This document shows, piece by piece, positions 1 through 8,486 of a stretch of DNA of 64,000 nucleotides. The DNA comes from Psychrobacter cibarius (lineage in GTDB: Bacteria > Pseudomonadota > Gammaproteobacteria > Pseudomonadales > Moraxellaceae), in the NCBI RefSeq assembly GCF_016107535.1, contig NZ_JABASQ010000005.1, forward strand, positions 62,001 to 126,000, in the 5' to 3' direction. Every line of letters starts with the position of its first letter. Within the stretch, counting starts at the first letter, position 1. Both the position numbers and the translations under genes were made by a program. The notes beneath the pieces were generated by a model, which saw nothing but the letters and a program-made list of their open reading frames with translations, did not search any database and had not been told where the DNA came from.

Positions 1-127
1 GAATCAGTTCCATCGGACTTGCGCCTTTTTCTTTATCGGCATCGATCTGTACATTATGCCCTGATGGTGACACGCCCATAAATGCTTTGTTTTCTTGCCA
101 CGTTACACTTGCTTTTGACTCTGACAT
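1..127 (-). CDS. OsmC-like protein, N-terminal part (cut by window edge)
   Basis: Only the first 42 codons are in the window. They start at an ATG (complement of 125-127), with AAGGA further upstream. The visible residues MSESKASVTWQENKAFMGV, then a Gly-His/Asp pattern and GASPMEL, match the start of the OsmC/YhfA family, where the beta-hairpin opening precedes a helix with the first redox cysteine. That cysteine lies outside the window. Family members are cytoplasmic and many are thiol peroxidases, but YhfA-type members have no settled role. The call rests on the N-terminus alone. Confidence 0.6.
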   Translation of the reverse strand, partial: MSESKASVTWQENKAFMGVSPSGHNVQIDADKEKGASPMELI

Positions 128-646
128 CTTGACCATTCCTTATTTTAATTAGCTCGTTGCCCGATTTTTATTTTCTGGCAATATGTTTTACTTGGCTAGT
201 GTAGCATAAGCCAATGGCACATTTTATCGAGCCCTTATCATCCAAAATCATTATTATTATGAATAGTTCACCTATTTGTCTTTTGCAGCCTTATTTTCAA
301 TTAAACCTTTTTACTAAAATTTTCTTAGCAGTGAATTAACATTCATACACCGCCTACTGTTTATTATTCAAACCTATCCTCTTATAGTTCGAACCTATCT
401 TTGCAGTAAGATTCTCCAAAAAACATTACAAAAGTTTAATTATAACTGGTTGATTTTAAACAGTTAAGCTCGTGAAACATTTTATAGCAAAATACTGTTA
501 CACATTTTGCTTGTTTCTTGGTTTAATAACGGTAATGAATCTTATTTTGACCTAATATCGACAACCATCACCTTATAATAATTATGATTGCTGTCACGGT
601 TCTAGCTCAAAATAAGCTATTTTAAATAAATTAAAAAGGTTTAATC
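128..646. other. AT-rich intergenic region between the OsmC-like gene and rppH
   Basis: The region lies between two divergent genes and must hold both promoters. It is AT-rich, with a near-repeat (TTCAAACCTATC / TTCGAACCTATC) around 368-400. I see no convincing ORF, RNA gene or terminator. The rppH start is preceded by AAAAAGG at about 634-640. Confidence 0.4.
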
Positions 647-1168
647 ATGATAGATGCAGACGGCTTTCGCGCCAATGTCGGCATCATCTTGGCAAATACA
701 CAAGGGCAGGTTCTGTGGGCAAAACGTATTGGTCACAACGCTTGGCAGTTCCCACAAGGCGGTATCGACCGTGGGGAGACGCCGATGGATGCGATGTATC
801 GCGAGCTCTGGGAAGAGGTCGGCCTGCATCCGCGTCATGTAGACTTATTGGCAGTGACGCAAGATTGGTTGCGCTATCGTCTGCCAAAACGCTATGTGCG
901 GCATGGACAGCACCCTTTATGTATTGGGCAAAAACAGAAATGGTTTTTGCTACGCTTAGATGAGACGAACACTCAACATATCCGCTTTGATGAGGGCAAA
1001 CCAGAATTTGATCATTGGCAATGGGTCAGTTACTGGTATCCACTTGGACAAGTGATTCATTTTAAACGAGGCGTTTATCGCCGTGCCTTGCAAGAGCTAG
1101 TGCCTGAGCTACCTCTAAGACAAGAGCTGATTATTCCTGAACAAGATAATCACTTGTTGATAGGATGA
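647..1168 (+). CDS. rppH: RNA pyrophosphohydrolase RppH (Nudix)
   Basis: RppH removes pyrophosphate from the 5' triphosphate end of mRNA, which starts RNase E-dependent decay in the cytoplasm. The 173-residue protein carries a complete Nudix box at about residues 38-60 (GG-I-D-x-GE ... REL-x-EEVGL), with the metal-binding glutamates at E53, E56 and E57 as in E. coli. Upstream residues NVGIIL and WQFPQGG are also typical of the family, and the length is normal. The gene is alone on the plus strand and ends just before a strong hairpin terminator at 1196-1238 shared with the convergent dehydrogenase. Nothing is anomalous. Confidence 0.95.
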   Translation: MIDADGFRANVGIILANTQGQVLWAKRIGHNAWQFPQGGIDRGETPMDAMYRELWEEVGLHPRHVDLLAVTQDWLRYRLPKRYVRHGQHPLCIGQKQKWFLLRLDETNTQHIRFDEGKPEFDHWQWVSYWYPLGQVIHFKRGVYRRALQELVPELPLRQELIIPEQDNHLLIG

Positions 1169-1195
1169 ACTGACATTTTGATTAAAAGTAACACG

Positions 1196-1238
1196 TAATA
1201 GAAGAGCCTGTATCCTTTAGATGCAGGCTCTTCTATTA
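1196..1238. terminator. Bidirectional hairpin terminator between rppH and the alcohol dehydrogenase
   Basis: A perfect 15-bp inverted repeat (left arm TAATAGAAGAGCCTG, right arm CAGGCTCTTCTATTA) encloses a 13-nt loop. It lies between two convergent genes. The A/T-rich outer part of the stem can supply the U-rich tail in both directions. Confidence 0.85.
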
Positions 1239-1264
1239 TATAGCGATTGTATCTTGCGGAATAA

Positions 1265-2359
1265 TTATGGCTTGATAGCAATTTTTAGTACGCCGTCACG
1301 CTGATGCATGAACAAGTCATAGGCCTCTACAATATCATCCAAGGCATAGGTATGCGTCACCATCTCTGATAAATCCACTCGGCCAGACTCGATGACATTC
1401 ATCAATCGGCGCATACGCTCTTTACCTCCTGGGCAGAGAGCCGTTCTTATCGTATGATCGCCAAGACCAGAGGCGAAATGAGCCATTGGAATGACTAAAT
1501 CTTCAGAATACACACCCAAGCTTGAGAGTGTACCGCCTGGTTTTAATATTTTGAGACATTGCTCAAACGTAGACTGTAAACCTAACGCCTCGATACTGCT
1601 ATCCACCCCACGACCGCCAGTGATTTTCATGATCTCATCAACCACGTCAACTTCTGTAAAGTTTAGAGTAATATCTGCTCCCAGTTTCTTTGCCATGGCC
1701 AAACGGTCATTATTGCCATCGACAGCGATAATCATTGAGGCACCTTTAATCCTTGCCCCAGCTGTCGCGCATAAACCGATAGGTCCTTGTGCGAATATAG
1801 CAACCACATCACCGATCTGAATATTGGCGTTTTCTGCGCCTTTGAAGCCTGTCGACATAATGTCAGGGCACATCAACACTTGCTCATCCGTCAGTCCATC
1901 TGGCACTGGACATAGATTGGCCTGCGCATCTGGCACTAGCACATACTCTGCTTGCGTACCGTCAATGTGATTACCAAAACGCCAGCCGCCTGTGGCTTTA
2001 TAACCGTGACAAGAACATCTACCATCTGCATCAAGATAACCACCGTCTTGTGACGGGAAACCATCTTGACTGGCATAGGAGGTAAACGTTGGGCAAATGG
2101 CGCCAGCAATGACTCGCTGCCCTTCTTCATAGCCCATGACTGCGCTACCAAGCTTTTCAATGATACCTACTGGCTCGTGACCAATGGTTAAGCCTTTTGC
2201 AACGGCATACTCACCTTTAAAGATATGGATATCAGTACCACAAATGGTCGTGGTGGTAATTTTTATCAAGGCATCATTTGGGCCTACATCAGGGATTTTT
2301 TTATCTACAATTTCAATTTTACCTGGTTCAATAAATATCAGTGACTTCATCATGCTCAT
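1265..2359 (-). CDS. Zinc-dependent medium-chain alcohol dehydrogenase
   Basis: This is an NAD(P)-dependent, zinc-containing dehydrogenase of the MDR superfamily, 364 residues long. The catalytic zinc ligands appear as C40, H61-E62 and D166 (in CPDIMSTGF). The Asp third ligand and the motifs GGWRFGN and ALCPGGKERMRRL resemble the Clostridium beijerinckii/Thermoanaerobacter secondary-alcohol dehydrogenases. The Rossmann nucleotide loop is near residues 189-202 (AQGPIG). The usual four-cysteine structural zinc lobe is absent, although a C115-C117 pair is present. The start has an excellent AAGGAG ribosome site. The gene is monocistronic. The substrate is probably a short secondary alcohol or ketone (inference). 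Confidence 0.85.
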   Translation of the reverse strand: MSMMKSLIFIEPGKIEIVDKKIPDVGPNDALIKITTTTICGTDIHIFKGEYAVAKGLTIGHEPVGIIEKLGSAVMGYEEGQRVIAGAICPTFTSYASQDGFPSQDGGYLDADGRCSCHGYKATGGWRFGNHIDGTQAEYVLVPDAQANLCPVPDGLTDEQVLMCPDIMSTGFKGAENANIQIGDVVAIFAQGPIGLCATAGARIKGASMIIAVDGNNDRLAMAKKLGADITLNFTEVDVVDEIMKITGGRGVDSSIEALGLQSTFEQCLKILKPGGTLSSLGVYSEDLVIPMAHFASGLGDHTIRTALCPGGKERMRRLMNVIESGRVDLSEMVTHTYALDDIVEAYDLFMHQRDGVLKIAIKP

Positions 2360-2562
2360 TTCACACTCCTTGTTTTATAAACATTTACTCAACTGGTATG
2401 AACTTTAGTGACATCTATATTTATCTTACGCCATATAAATAGTAATTTAAAGTGAAATCCATTCTTTAATAAAGGGATTGGTGATTTTCTCTTGTTCGAT
2501 ATTAAAACTGTAGTATCAAACTTCTCATGAAAATTGTACGTGAGCCTTATTAAGAGTAGATG

Positions 2563-2609
2563 AAAAAGCTAATAGATTAAAAAGCTAATAGATGAAAAGC
2601 CTATAGGCT
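2563..2609. repeat. 16-bp tandem repeat, about 2.7 copies, at the 3' end of the NRDE gene
   Basis: AAAAAGCTAATAGATT (2563-2578) is followed directly by AAAAAGCTAATAGATG (2579-2594) and a decayed third copy AAAAGCCTATAGGCT (2595-2609). The third copy runs into the stop codon of the minus-strand gene at 2608-2610. Confidence 0.8.
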
Positions 2610-3516
2610 ACTTATGACTATCATGCCGACATTCTTTATAATTATCATGCTGACACTCTCGGCTTACTAATCTAGCAATATCATCCACTGCTGAATCTGC
2701 CAACCGAGAATGACATTTCAGGGTTAAAATGCTTTGGGTACGTGTCGCATAAGTGGGCAAATTATTTTGCGTATGATTAAAAGCGACAGGCTCTATATAA
2801 ATAGAAGACAGAATCTGCTCAATCTCAACAGCCACTCCAGTCTCCGGCAGCTTATCCACTGGCGCTTGCGTATTATCAGACAATACCGCAAAGGCAGCTT
2901 CTTGCCAGTACTCAGGTTCGCTATTCTCAGCGATTAGTGGCAATACTTCTTGGCGCAGCCTGCCTCGCAACTTTTCAGTTTTAAACCAGCTGTCCTCAGG
3001 CTGACCATTGGAAATGACATGCAGTCCTGCATATAGTGGCATAGGAGCATGACCACGATTATTGACAATAACGGCTTGCTTGCTATCACCAATAATGAGA
3101 TTGAACCCAGCATAGTTTTGCAAACTAATCTGCCGTGCAAACTCCATCGGGCTGATATCACTGGTTAAGAAATCCGTGACTAGCGCCCCGCGTGAGCGCT
3201 CATCAGAGCTTGCCTGCACGCCATCGCGAAAATTCAATACCGCAGCCCAACGTCCGTTTTGCTGATAATACTCTTGAGGCGCTTGATGACTGTATTGATG
3301 ACTGTATTGATGACTGTATTGATGATTGGCTTGATGGGGCTGTTGATGAATACCTAGCCAAGTACCGCCACTTTGTACATCGCGTCCTGCAAAAATAGGC
3401 TTATCTTCCCATTGATGTAGCGGCTCTGTCGGACGCTGCAAAAACTCATCGCGATTGGACAATAGCACCAAAGGCAGCTCATCAAACAGTTGCCAAGCAA
3501 TGGCGACAATACACAT
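2608..3516 (-). CDS. NRDE family protein (TANGO2-like)
   Basis: The 302-residue protein begins MCIV and carries the family signature NRDE at residues 21-24 (LLSNRDEF), followed by GRD and GGTWLG. The conserved Cys2 suggests an N-terminal-nucleophile-like fold. NRDE/TANGO2 proteins are found from bacteria to humans and their reaction is not established; a role in haem or lipid handling has been proposed for eukaryotic members. Two low-complexity insertions stand out: a HQYS-type tetrapeptide repeat after the GGTWLG motif, and a C-terminal eight-residue duplication (ECQHDNYK / ECRHDSHK). Both arise from in-frame tandem DNA duplications. AGGAG precedes the start. The gene is single. Confidence 0.85.
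   Translation of the reverse strand: MCIVAIAWQLFDELPLVLLSNRDEFLQRPTEPLHQWEDKPIFAGRDVQSGGTWLGIHQQPHQANHQYSHQYSHQYSHQAPQEYYQQNGRWAAVLNFRDGVQASSDERSRGALVTDFLTSDISPMEFARQISLQNYAGFNLIIGDSKQAVIVNNRGHAPMPLYAGLHVISNGQPEDSWFKTEKLRGRLRQEVLPLIAENSEPEYWQEAAFAVLSDNTQAPVDKLPETGVAVEIEQILSSIYIEPVAFNHTQNNLPTYATRTQSILTLKCHSRLADSAVDDIARLVSRECQHDNYKECRHDSHK
2617..2664. repeat. 24-bp in-frame tandem duplication in the NRDE gene C-terminus
   Basis: Two adjacent 24-nt units (2617-2640 and 2641-2664) differ at a few positions and encode two His/Cys-bearing octapeptides at the very end of the protein. Confidence 0.7.
3283..3330. repeat. 12-bp in-frame tandem repeat in the NRDE gene
   Basis: TTGATGACTGTA occurs three times in succession (3283-3318) and is followed by a fourth diverged copy (3319-3330). 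The unit is a multiple of three and encodes the tetrapeptide YSHQ repeatedly, so copy changes would preserve the frame. Confidence 0.9.
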
Positions 3517-3596
3517 AAGACTCCTAATTTTACTAAAAATATGCTTAGTAACATGTCATTGCTTAGCAAACAGCCAAGCTTGATTTCGGTTTGAAC

Positions 3597-3644
3597 TTAG
3601 TTCACTGACAAATTAGTTCACTGACAAATTAGTTCACTGATAAG
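3597..3644. repeat. 16-bp tandem repeat spanning the stop codon of the DUF4139 gene
   Basis: TTAGTTCACTGACAAA occurs at 3597-3612 and 3613-3628, and a third copy diverged at its end lies at 3629-3644. The third copy contains the stop codon and last residues of the minus-strand gene, so the end of the coding region has been duplicated downstream. Confidence 0.9.
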
Positions 3645-5260
3645 TTTTTGCTAGCAGGATAACTAATCTGAGAGGTCGACTGTATGACTTTCGATTGTTT
3701 ACTTGGTAAATCGAACTCCCACGCAACCATGCCTTTATTGTCATTCCAGTCACGCTCAGTCACTGGCGGTGTATGAGTGATGGTTACTTTAAGACTATCG
3801 TCGCGGCTAATCGGCTCACTGCCTAATACTTGTAAATGCATAGATCGGTTGTGCTGATTGGTAAATTGATACGCTTGTGTTTTAGTTAAGGTTTGCGTGC
3901 GATTAAATGCGCCTTTATCACCCTGCTTATCTTCATCAGCTATCTGCTTTACGATGGTATTAGGGTCAATACCAAAACCGATACCTTGCTCTTTGAGCGC
4001 TTGATAATTATAGCGCGCCTGCCCGACATAATTATCATCACGGTATAGCTGTAGCGAACCATCTACCCAAGCTGGTGTCAAAAACGGTGCGGATGCATAC
4101 CAATAGCCAGCTGCCTCCACACTCGGCGTACTACGAATCCATAGCTTGCTACTGCCCGACTGCTCATCAATGACCGTCCGTACACGCCTGCCATCGCTTG
4201 GAATACTAATACGCTGCGGCAAGCGGTATTCGGTAATGCCGTTTTTATTCTGACTGCTAACGGTAAAGCTTGGCAGCGGTGCCATGTTAGGTGTCGAGGC
4301 ACCGCCATAGCTGTCTCTTGCAGTTACCACAACAGGCATGTTTTCCGCCATAGGTGGTACAGATATAGTCCGGTTTTCTCTATCTTCTTCATATAGCGAG
4401 AAACGCTCTACACGAGGTAATTGGCTGGTCGTGTTTTGATTGGGATTGACAGAGCTTAGCATCAAAGGGACATTGAGCCAGTTTTCTCCTGTCTGCTGGG
4501 CAATAACCGCAGAGGCAATGATATTTAATTGCTTGGTTTCAGTATTCAGCCTTGCTTGATACGTTGGCTCCCAACCCGCGCCGCGTACTTGATAGTGCAG
4601 TTTTACACTGCTTGGTACTCGACTGGCAGTACGTACACTCACTTGAGTCACACTATTTTGAGTGGAAGTCGCGCTGCCCGCCATTAGTTGGTTGAGCGCA
4701 TCTTGCGCACGGGCTTGGCGCTGCTGAATTTCTAGTATCCGTTTATTGATACTGACCGCTTGGGTTTCCAGATCGCGCGCATTATTGGCAAGCGTGCCAT
4801 CTGTACTGATTTGCGTGACCTTGGTTAAATTCTGCAAGTAAGCTTTTGCTAAGCGTGCCGCTTCTAACTCAGCATTGATAACTGCCAAATTATCTTGCTG
4901 TGTTTGCACTCTCGCCTCACCTTGATACTGACACTGTGCTGCTTGCTCATCGCTTAAAGTCTCGATACTGACTTCACCAATATTGATGCCTTTTGCTGCT
5001 TGTACGCTCACACTGTCTTTATCGATATAAGGGGACAGACAAGAAAAAACCAGTGTCTGCTCACCGCTACCATTGATTGGTAACGCACGAGTCACACTAG
5101 CTAAGCCCTGATAAATGGTCACTTGCTCAATACTACTGTTCGCTGCCTGAGCAGGAGTCAAAGCTAAAGCCGCTAAGCTAAATAAACCCAGTGGCATCAA
5201 CTGTTTTTTAGAGGGTAAAAACTTAGGTAATATTGCTACTTTTGACAACTTAGCTTGCAT
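3629..5260 (-). CDS. Exported DUF4139 (MuiA-like) protein
   Basis: The protein has about 543 residues. The N-terminus is a signal peptide: a basic start, the hydrophobic segment LMPLGLFSLAALALTPAQA and then ANSS. An N-terminal beta domain (DUF4140-like, about residues 40-120) is followed by a coiled-coil stretch (about 120-195, rich in A, L, Q, E) and a long C-terminal DUF4139 domain. That domain includes SVKLHYQVRGAGWEPTYQ-like residues and ends with VAWEFDLP. Family members are called mucoidy-inhibitor A homologues, but the molecular role is unknown. I prefer the second ATG at 5260, which has AAGGA at correct spacing; the first ATG at 5266 directly abuts it. The gene stands alone. Confidence 0.85.
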   Translation of the reverse strand: MQAKLSKVAILPKFLPSKKQLMPLGLFSLAALALTPAQAANSSIEQVTIYQGLASVTRALPINGSGEQTLVFSCLSPYIDKDSVSVQAAKGINIGEVSIETLSDEQAAQCQYQGEARVQTQQDNLAVINAELEAARLAKAYLQNLTKVTQISTDGTLANNARDLETQAVSINKRILEIQQRQARAQDALNQLMAGSATSTQNSVTQVSVRTASRVPSSVKLHYQVRGAGWEPTYQARLNTETKQLNIIASAVIAQQTGENWLNVPLMLSSVNPNQNTTSQLPRVERFSLYEEDRENRTISVPPMAENMPVVVTARDSYGGASTPNMAPLPSFTVSSQNKNGITEYRLPQRISIPSDGRRVRTVIDEQSGSSKLWIRSTPSVEAAGYWYASAPFLTPAWVDGSLQLYRDDNYVGQARYNYQALKEQGIGFGIDPNTIVKQIADEDKQGDKGAFNRTQTLTKTQAYQFTNQHNRSMHLQVLGSEPISRDDSLKVTITHTPPVTERDWNDNKGMVAWEFDLPSKQSKVIQSTSQISYPASKNLSVN

Positions 5261-5537
5261 AATCATTCCTTAAAAATACGGTTAATCCATTAATACGGTG
5301 CATTAGCGCAAGCGCGCAGTATCTAACGCTTCATTAAATATAATGAGGCAATATTTATAATGGCATTTATTTTCAGCAACTTTTTTATATCTTAGCGGTT
5401 TTCTGGCTTTCTTTCTAGATGTTACCCGTAGCAGATAAGTTGTTATCATGAGATGAGCCTCACCGTAATTTGGTATGCCTCACTGGCTATTTTTGCTATT
5501 ATGAGCAGCATTCTATTACCAAATTTATGATGCCCTT

Positions 5538-6422
5538 ATGATGATACATCCTCAGTACGATCCTGTAGCGCTGTCTTTGGGTCCAGTAGAAGTGCACTGG
5601 TATGGCCTAATGTATTTATTAGCATTTGCCGCCGCCTTTGGTCTGGCTTGGTATCGCAGCACCAAACGTGACAATTGGAACACTGACATGGTGTCCGACT
5701 TGGTCTTTTTTGGCGCACTTGGCGTCATTTTGGGCGGTCGTGTCGGCTATGTATTATTTTATCAATTCGGTGAATTTTTACAAAACCCCGCTTACCTTTT
5801 CAAAGTCTGGGAAGGCGGTATGTCTTTCCATGGCGGCATGATTGGTGTCTTACTGGGCATGTTATATTTTGCCCGTAAGTATAAAAAGACTCCGTTTCAA
5901 GTACTGGATTTTATCGTTCCTTGCGTGCCAACGGGCTTGTTATTCGGTCGTATTGGCAATTACATCAATGGCGAGCTATGGGGCCGCGTCTCTAACGGTG
6001 GCTACAACTGGCTTACCTACTTCCCGCAAGCAGCTGCTACTGATATGCAGCAATTGCAAACCAACCCTGAGCTACAAGAATTGATGCTTGAAGTAAATGG
6101 GCAGTATTTGCTACCTCGTCACCCCTCACAGCTGTATGAGGCACTTGCCGAAGGGTTATTATTATTCCTATTCCTATGGTGGTATTCATCAAAACCGCGC
6201 CCACGTATGGCAGCATCGGCAGTATTTTTATTGGGCTATGGCATTAGCCGCTTCATCATTGAGTTTTTCCGCCAACCCGATGCGGACCAAGGATTTGTAT
6301 TACTCGGTTGGATGACCAAAGGGCAAATACTCAGCGCTCCCATGATTATTATTGGTTTCATTATGCTGGTATACGCTTACAAACGCGGTATCTATGACTG
6401 GGGTAAGCAGTCGGCTTATTAA
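5538..6422 (+). CDS. lgt: Prolipoprotein diacylglyceryl transferase Lgt
   Basis: Lgt moves the diacylglyceryl group of phosphatidylglycerol onto the lipobox cysteine of prolipoproteins, the first step of lipoprotein maturation, in the inner membrane. The protein is 294 residues with about seven membrane segments. The Lgt signature is present: GRIGNYINGE at about 137-146 (R138, N141, E146), plus H98 in SFHGGM and the HPSQLYEA motif. It opens a plus-strand run lgt-thyA-folA, a common gammaproteobacterial order. Two adjacent ATG codons occur at the start with no clear ribosome site, so the first residue is uncertain. Confidence 0.96.
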   Translation: MMIHPQYDPVALSLGPVEVHWYGLMYLLAFAAAFGLAWYRSTKRDNWNTDMVSDLVFFGALGVILGGRVGYVLFYQFGEFLQNPAYLFKVWEGGMSFHGGMIGVLLGMLYFARKYKKTPFQVLDFIVPCVPTGLLFGRIGNYINGELWGRVSNGGYNWLTYFPQAAATDMQQLQTNPELQELMLEVNGQYLLPRHPSQLYEALAEGLLLFLFLWWYSSKPRPRMAASAVFLLGYGISRFIIEFFRQPDADQGFVLLGWMTKGQILSAPMIIIGFIMLVYAYKRGIYDWGKQSAY

Positions 6423-6496
6423 GCACTAATTCACATCAAGTAGCCTGTTAAAAAACAATACAACTATGCGTTTTAATAGCGTAGAAGAGCAATTTT

Positions 6497-7387
6497 ATGA
6501 CCATGAGCAACTCCATTATTAGTAACAACAAGCAGCGTAAAAATGAGCAGGCTTATCTAGATTTGCTGCATCTTGTCCTCACTGAAGGCACTGAAAAAGG
6601 CGATCGTACTGGCACTGGTACGCTGAGCCACTTTGGCGCGCAGCTACGTTTTAATTTAGCCGACGGTTTTCCCTTATTAACCACCAAAAAAGTCCACTTT
6701 AAATCTATCGTCTATGAGCTATTTTGGTTTTTAAGTGGCAGTACGCATGTTGATTATCTACAAGCCAATGGCGTACGCATTTGGAATGAGTGGTCAACGG
6801 CTGAACAGACGGCACGCTTTAATCGCCCTGCTGGTGATTTAGGCCCTGTCTATGGTCATCAGTGGCGCAATTATGGCGCAAGCCAGCGTGAAGATGGGAG
6901 CTACAATAATGATGGTGTCGATCAAATCACCCAAGTCATTGAGCAAATAAAAACCAATCCCAATTCAAGACGTTTGATTGTGTCTGGTTGGAATCCCGGT
7001 GAAGCAGATCAAGTTGCGCTGCCGCCTTGTCATACGCTATTTCAGTTCTTTGTGGCGGATAATAAACTGTCATGCCAGCTCTATCAGCGTTCAGCAGATT
7101 TATTCCTAGGTGTGCCATTTAATATTGCCAGTTATGCCTTGCTGACCCATATGGTCGCGCAAGTATGCGGATTAGAAGTGGGCGAATTTATCTGGACAGG
7201 TGGCGATTGTCATATTTATCAAAACCACCGCGAGCAAGTTGAATTACAGTTGACGCGTTCGCTATATACGCTGCCGACGCTGACGCTTAATCCTGATGTG
7301 AAAGATATCTTTGCTTTCAAATACGAAGACATTAGCGTTGATGGTTACGAGTCGCATCCTGCGATTAAGGCAAAGGTTGCAGTCTAG
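6497..7387 (+). CDS. thyA: Thymidylate synthase ThyA
   Basis: ThyA methylates dUMP to dTMP with 5,10-methylene-tetrahydrofolate and leaves dihydrofolate, which the next gene product recycles. The catalytic cysteine is C178 in ALPPCHT; the substrate motifs [11 protein letters not shown] and [20 protein letters not shown] are intact. At 296 residues it is longer than the 264-residue E. coli enzyme, with about 15 extra N-terminal residues and an insertion after WNEWS (roughly 99-112) of the kind seen in longer ThyA forms. A second ATG two codons downstream could also serve. It lies 74 bp after lgt and 64 bp before folA. Confidence 0.97.
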   Translation: MTMSNSIISNNKQRKNEQAYLDLLHLVLTEGTEKGDRTGTGTLSHFGAQLRFNLADGFPLLTTKKVHFKSIVYELFWFLSGSTHVDYLQANGVRIWNEWSTAEQTARFNRPAGDLGPVYGHQWRNYGASQREDGSYNNDGVDQITQVIEQIKTNPNSRRLIVSGWNPGEADQVALPPCHTLFQFFVADNKLSCQLYQRSADLFLGVPFNIASYALLTHMVAQVCGLEVGEFIWTGGDCHIYQNHREQVELQLTRSLYTLPTLTLNPDVKDIFAFKYEDISVDGYESHPAIKAKVAV

Positions 7388-7451
7388 CATTTGTCTGATT
7401 GGAAGTTTTAAATGAGACCAACATTTCAAAAGATGATAAAAAGGATACGTT

Positions 7452-8018
7452 ATGAGTTATGCCCACACCGAAGTTGCCCAAATCGCAGCTATCAGTAGTA
7501 ACCGCTGTATCGGCAAAGATAATGAGCTACCGTGGCATATCTCAGCAGATTTGCAGCATTTTAAAAGCATGACGACCAAAGAAAATGACGGTGGTATACA
7601 AGGTATCGTCATTATGGGTCGTAAGACGTTCGAGTCGATGGGCAGCAAGCCTTTGCCAAAACGCGTTAGCTTCATTATCAGTAGCCAACTGGATTATGCT
7701 GAGCAAAAAGGTCTAATCGGCAAAAACAATGCTTACGTGGTGCATAATTTAGATGATGCATTAACGCAAGCAGCAAGTCTGGCACACGGTGCGCATCTTG
7801 ATACGATTTGGGTGATTGGCGGCGAGCGCGTGTTTAGCGATGCGTTGATGTATACCGATCGTATTGAACTGACTCAGGTCGATACTGAAATCACTGATGG
7901 CGATGCCTTTTATCCTGAATTGCCAAATGAGTTTGAAGTGGCCGAAGAATCTGAGCAAATGCACGATGAAAAAAGTGACTTAGACTTTAAATTTGTGACT
8001 TATAAAAGAAACGCCTAA
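7452..8018 (+). CDS. folA: Dihydrofolate reductase FolA
   Basis: FolA reduces dihydrofolate to tetrahydrofolate with NADPH. The 188-residue protein shows the substrate site IGKDNELPWHISADLQHFK with the catalytic acid D33 (equivalent to E. coli D27), the NADPH motif IVIMGRKTFESMG and the later VIGGERVF. It is slightly longer than the E. coli protein (159 residues). AAGGATACG precedes the start. Next to thyA, it closes the dTMP cycle. Downstream sit only very small ORFs before the convergent uvrC. Confidence 0.96.
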   Translation: MSYAHTEVAQIAAISSNRCIGKDNELPWHISADLQHFKSMTTKENDGGIQGIVIMGRKTFESMGSKPLPKRVSFIISSQLDYAEQKGLIGKNNAYVVHNLDDALTQAASLAHGAHLDTIWVIGGERVFSDALMYTDRIELTQVDTEITDGDAFYPELPNEFEVAEESEQMHDEKSDLDFKFVTYKRNA

Positions 8019-8064
8019 TCTCATTTAATTATTATCACGTACTACTTAAAAGGAGAAACCACTT

Positions 8065-8163
8065 ATGGACAATTAAAAAAGCTCAGCAACGTTAATTGCT
8101 GAGCTTAAAAAACTTTTAGATAAGACAACTATGGAGCTAGACTCCACTGTTAGCTACATATAA
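8065..8163 (+). pseudogene. Tiny ORF interrupted at codon 4 by TAA
   Basis: An AGGAG ribosome site at 8051-8055 precedes ATG GAC AAT TAA. If the TAA at 8074-8076 is passed over, the same frame stays open to a second TAA at 8161-8163. It would read MDN, a stop, KSSATLIAELKKLLDKTT, then MELDSTVSYI. The middle part looks like an amphipathic helix. One base change (for example CAA to TAA) would explain the interruption. It may instead be a chance frame or a leader peptide over the hairpin at 8079-8106. The family is unknown to me. Confidence 0.35.
8079..8106. terminator. Hairpin downstream of folA
   Basis: A perfect 10-bp inverted repeat AAGCTCAGCA / TGCTGAGCTT has an 8-nt loop. A run of six A residues precedes it and AAAAAACTTTT follows it. 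The better U-tail is on the minus strand, so it may stop antisense transcription as well as folA. It lies inside the interrupted ORF frame. Confidence 0.55.
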
Positions 8164-8268
8164 AGTTTTGGTTTACCTGTAGGAAGGTCCATATACTTTA
8201 TAGTAAATGCTAATAAATGTCTATGTCTCCATATTTGTGAAATTATTATCATAATTATGGAGGTCATC

Positions 8269-8400
8269 ATGACCATTCAATGCGGTTATCCTAAAGCTGT
8301 GCATGTTCGTTGGTATTTACGCTATCGATTTAATCGTTGGGAGCGCGTTTGCGAGCACTGTCGCCGCTATCCAAACCAGCAGTTAAGTTTTGATTTTTAG
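8269..8400 (+). CDS. 43-residue Arg/Trp/Cys-rich small protein
   Basis: This ORF is too short for usual cutoffs. The start at 8269 is fixed by a GGAGG site at 8259-8263; the in-frame ATG at 8257 overlaps that site and is less likely. The protein is basic and aromatic, with C5 and a later CEHC pair (C28, C31) that could bind a metal. It ends QLSFDF. A clean terminator at 8441-8470 follows. I do not recognise a family; the good ribosome site, the terminator and the Cys pattern argue that it is real. Confidence 0.6.
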   Translation: MTIQCGYPKAVHVRWYLRYRFNRWERVCEHCRRYPNQQLSFDF

Positions 8401-8440
8401 CGATTAGAGAGTTTAATCTGCTAAACATTATTAGCGTTAA

Positions 8441-8470
8441 AACGACAACAGATTTGTTTCTGTTGTCGTT
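8441..8470. terminator. Bidirectional terminator between the 43-residue ORF and uvrC
   Basis: A 12-bp stem AACGACAACAGA / TCTGTTGTCGTT with a 6-nt loop is followed on the plus strand by a run of T. The A-rich left side gives a shorter U-tail for uvrC on the minus strand. Confidence 0.85.
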
Positions 8471-8486
8471 TTTTTAATATGTACCA

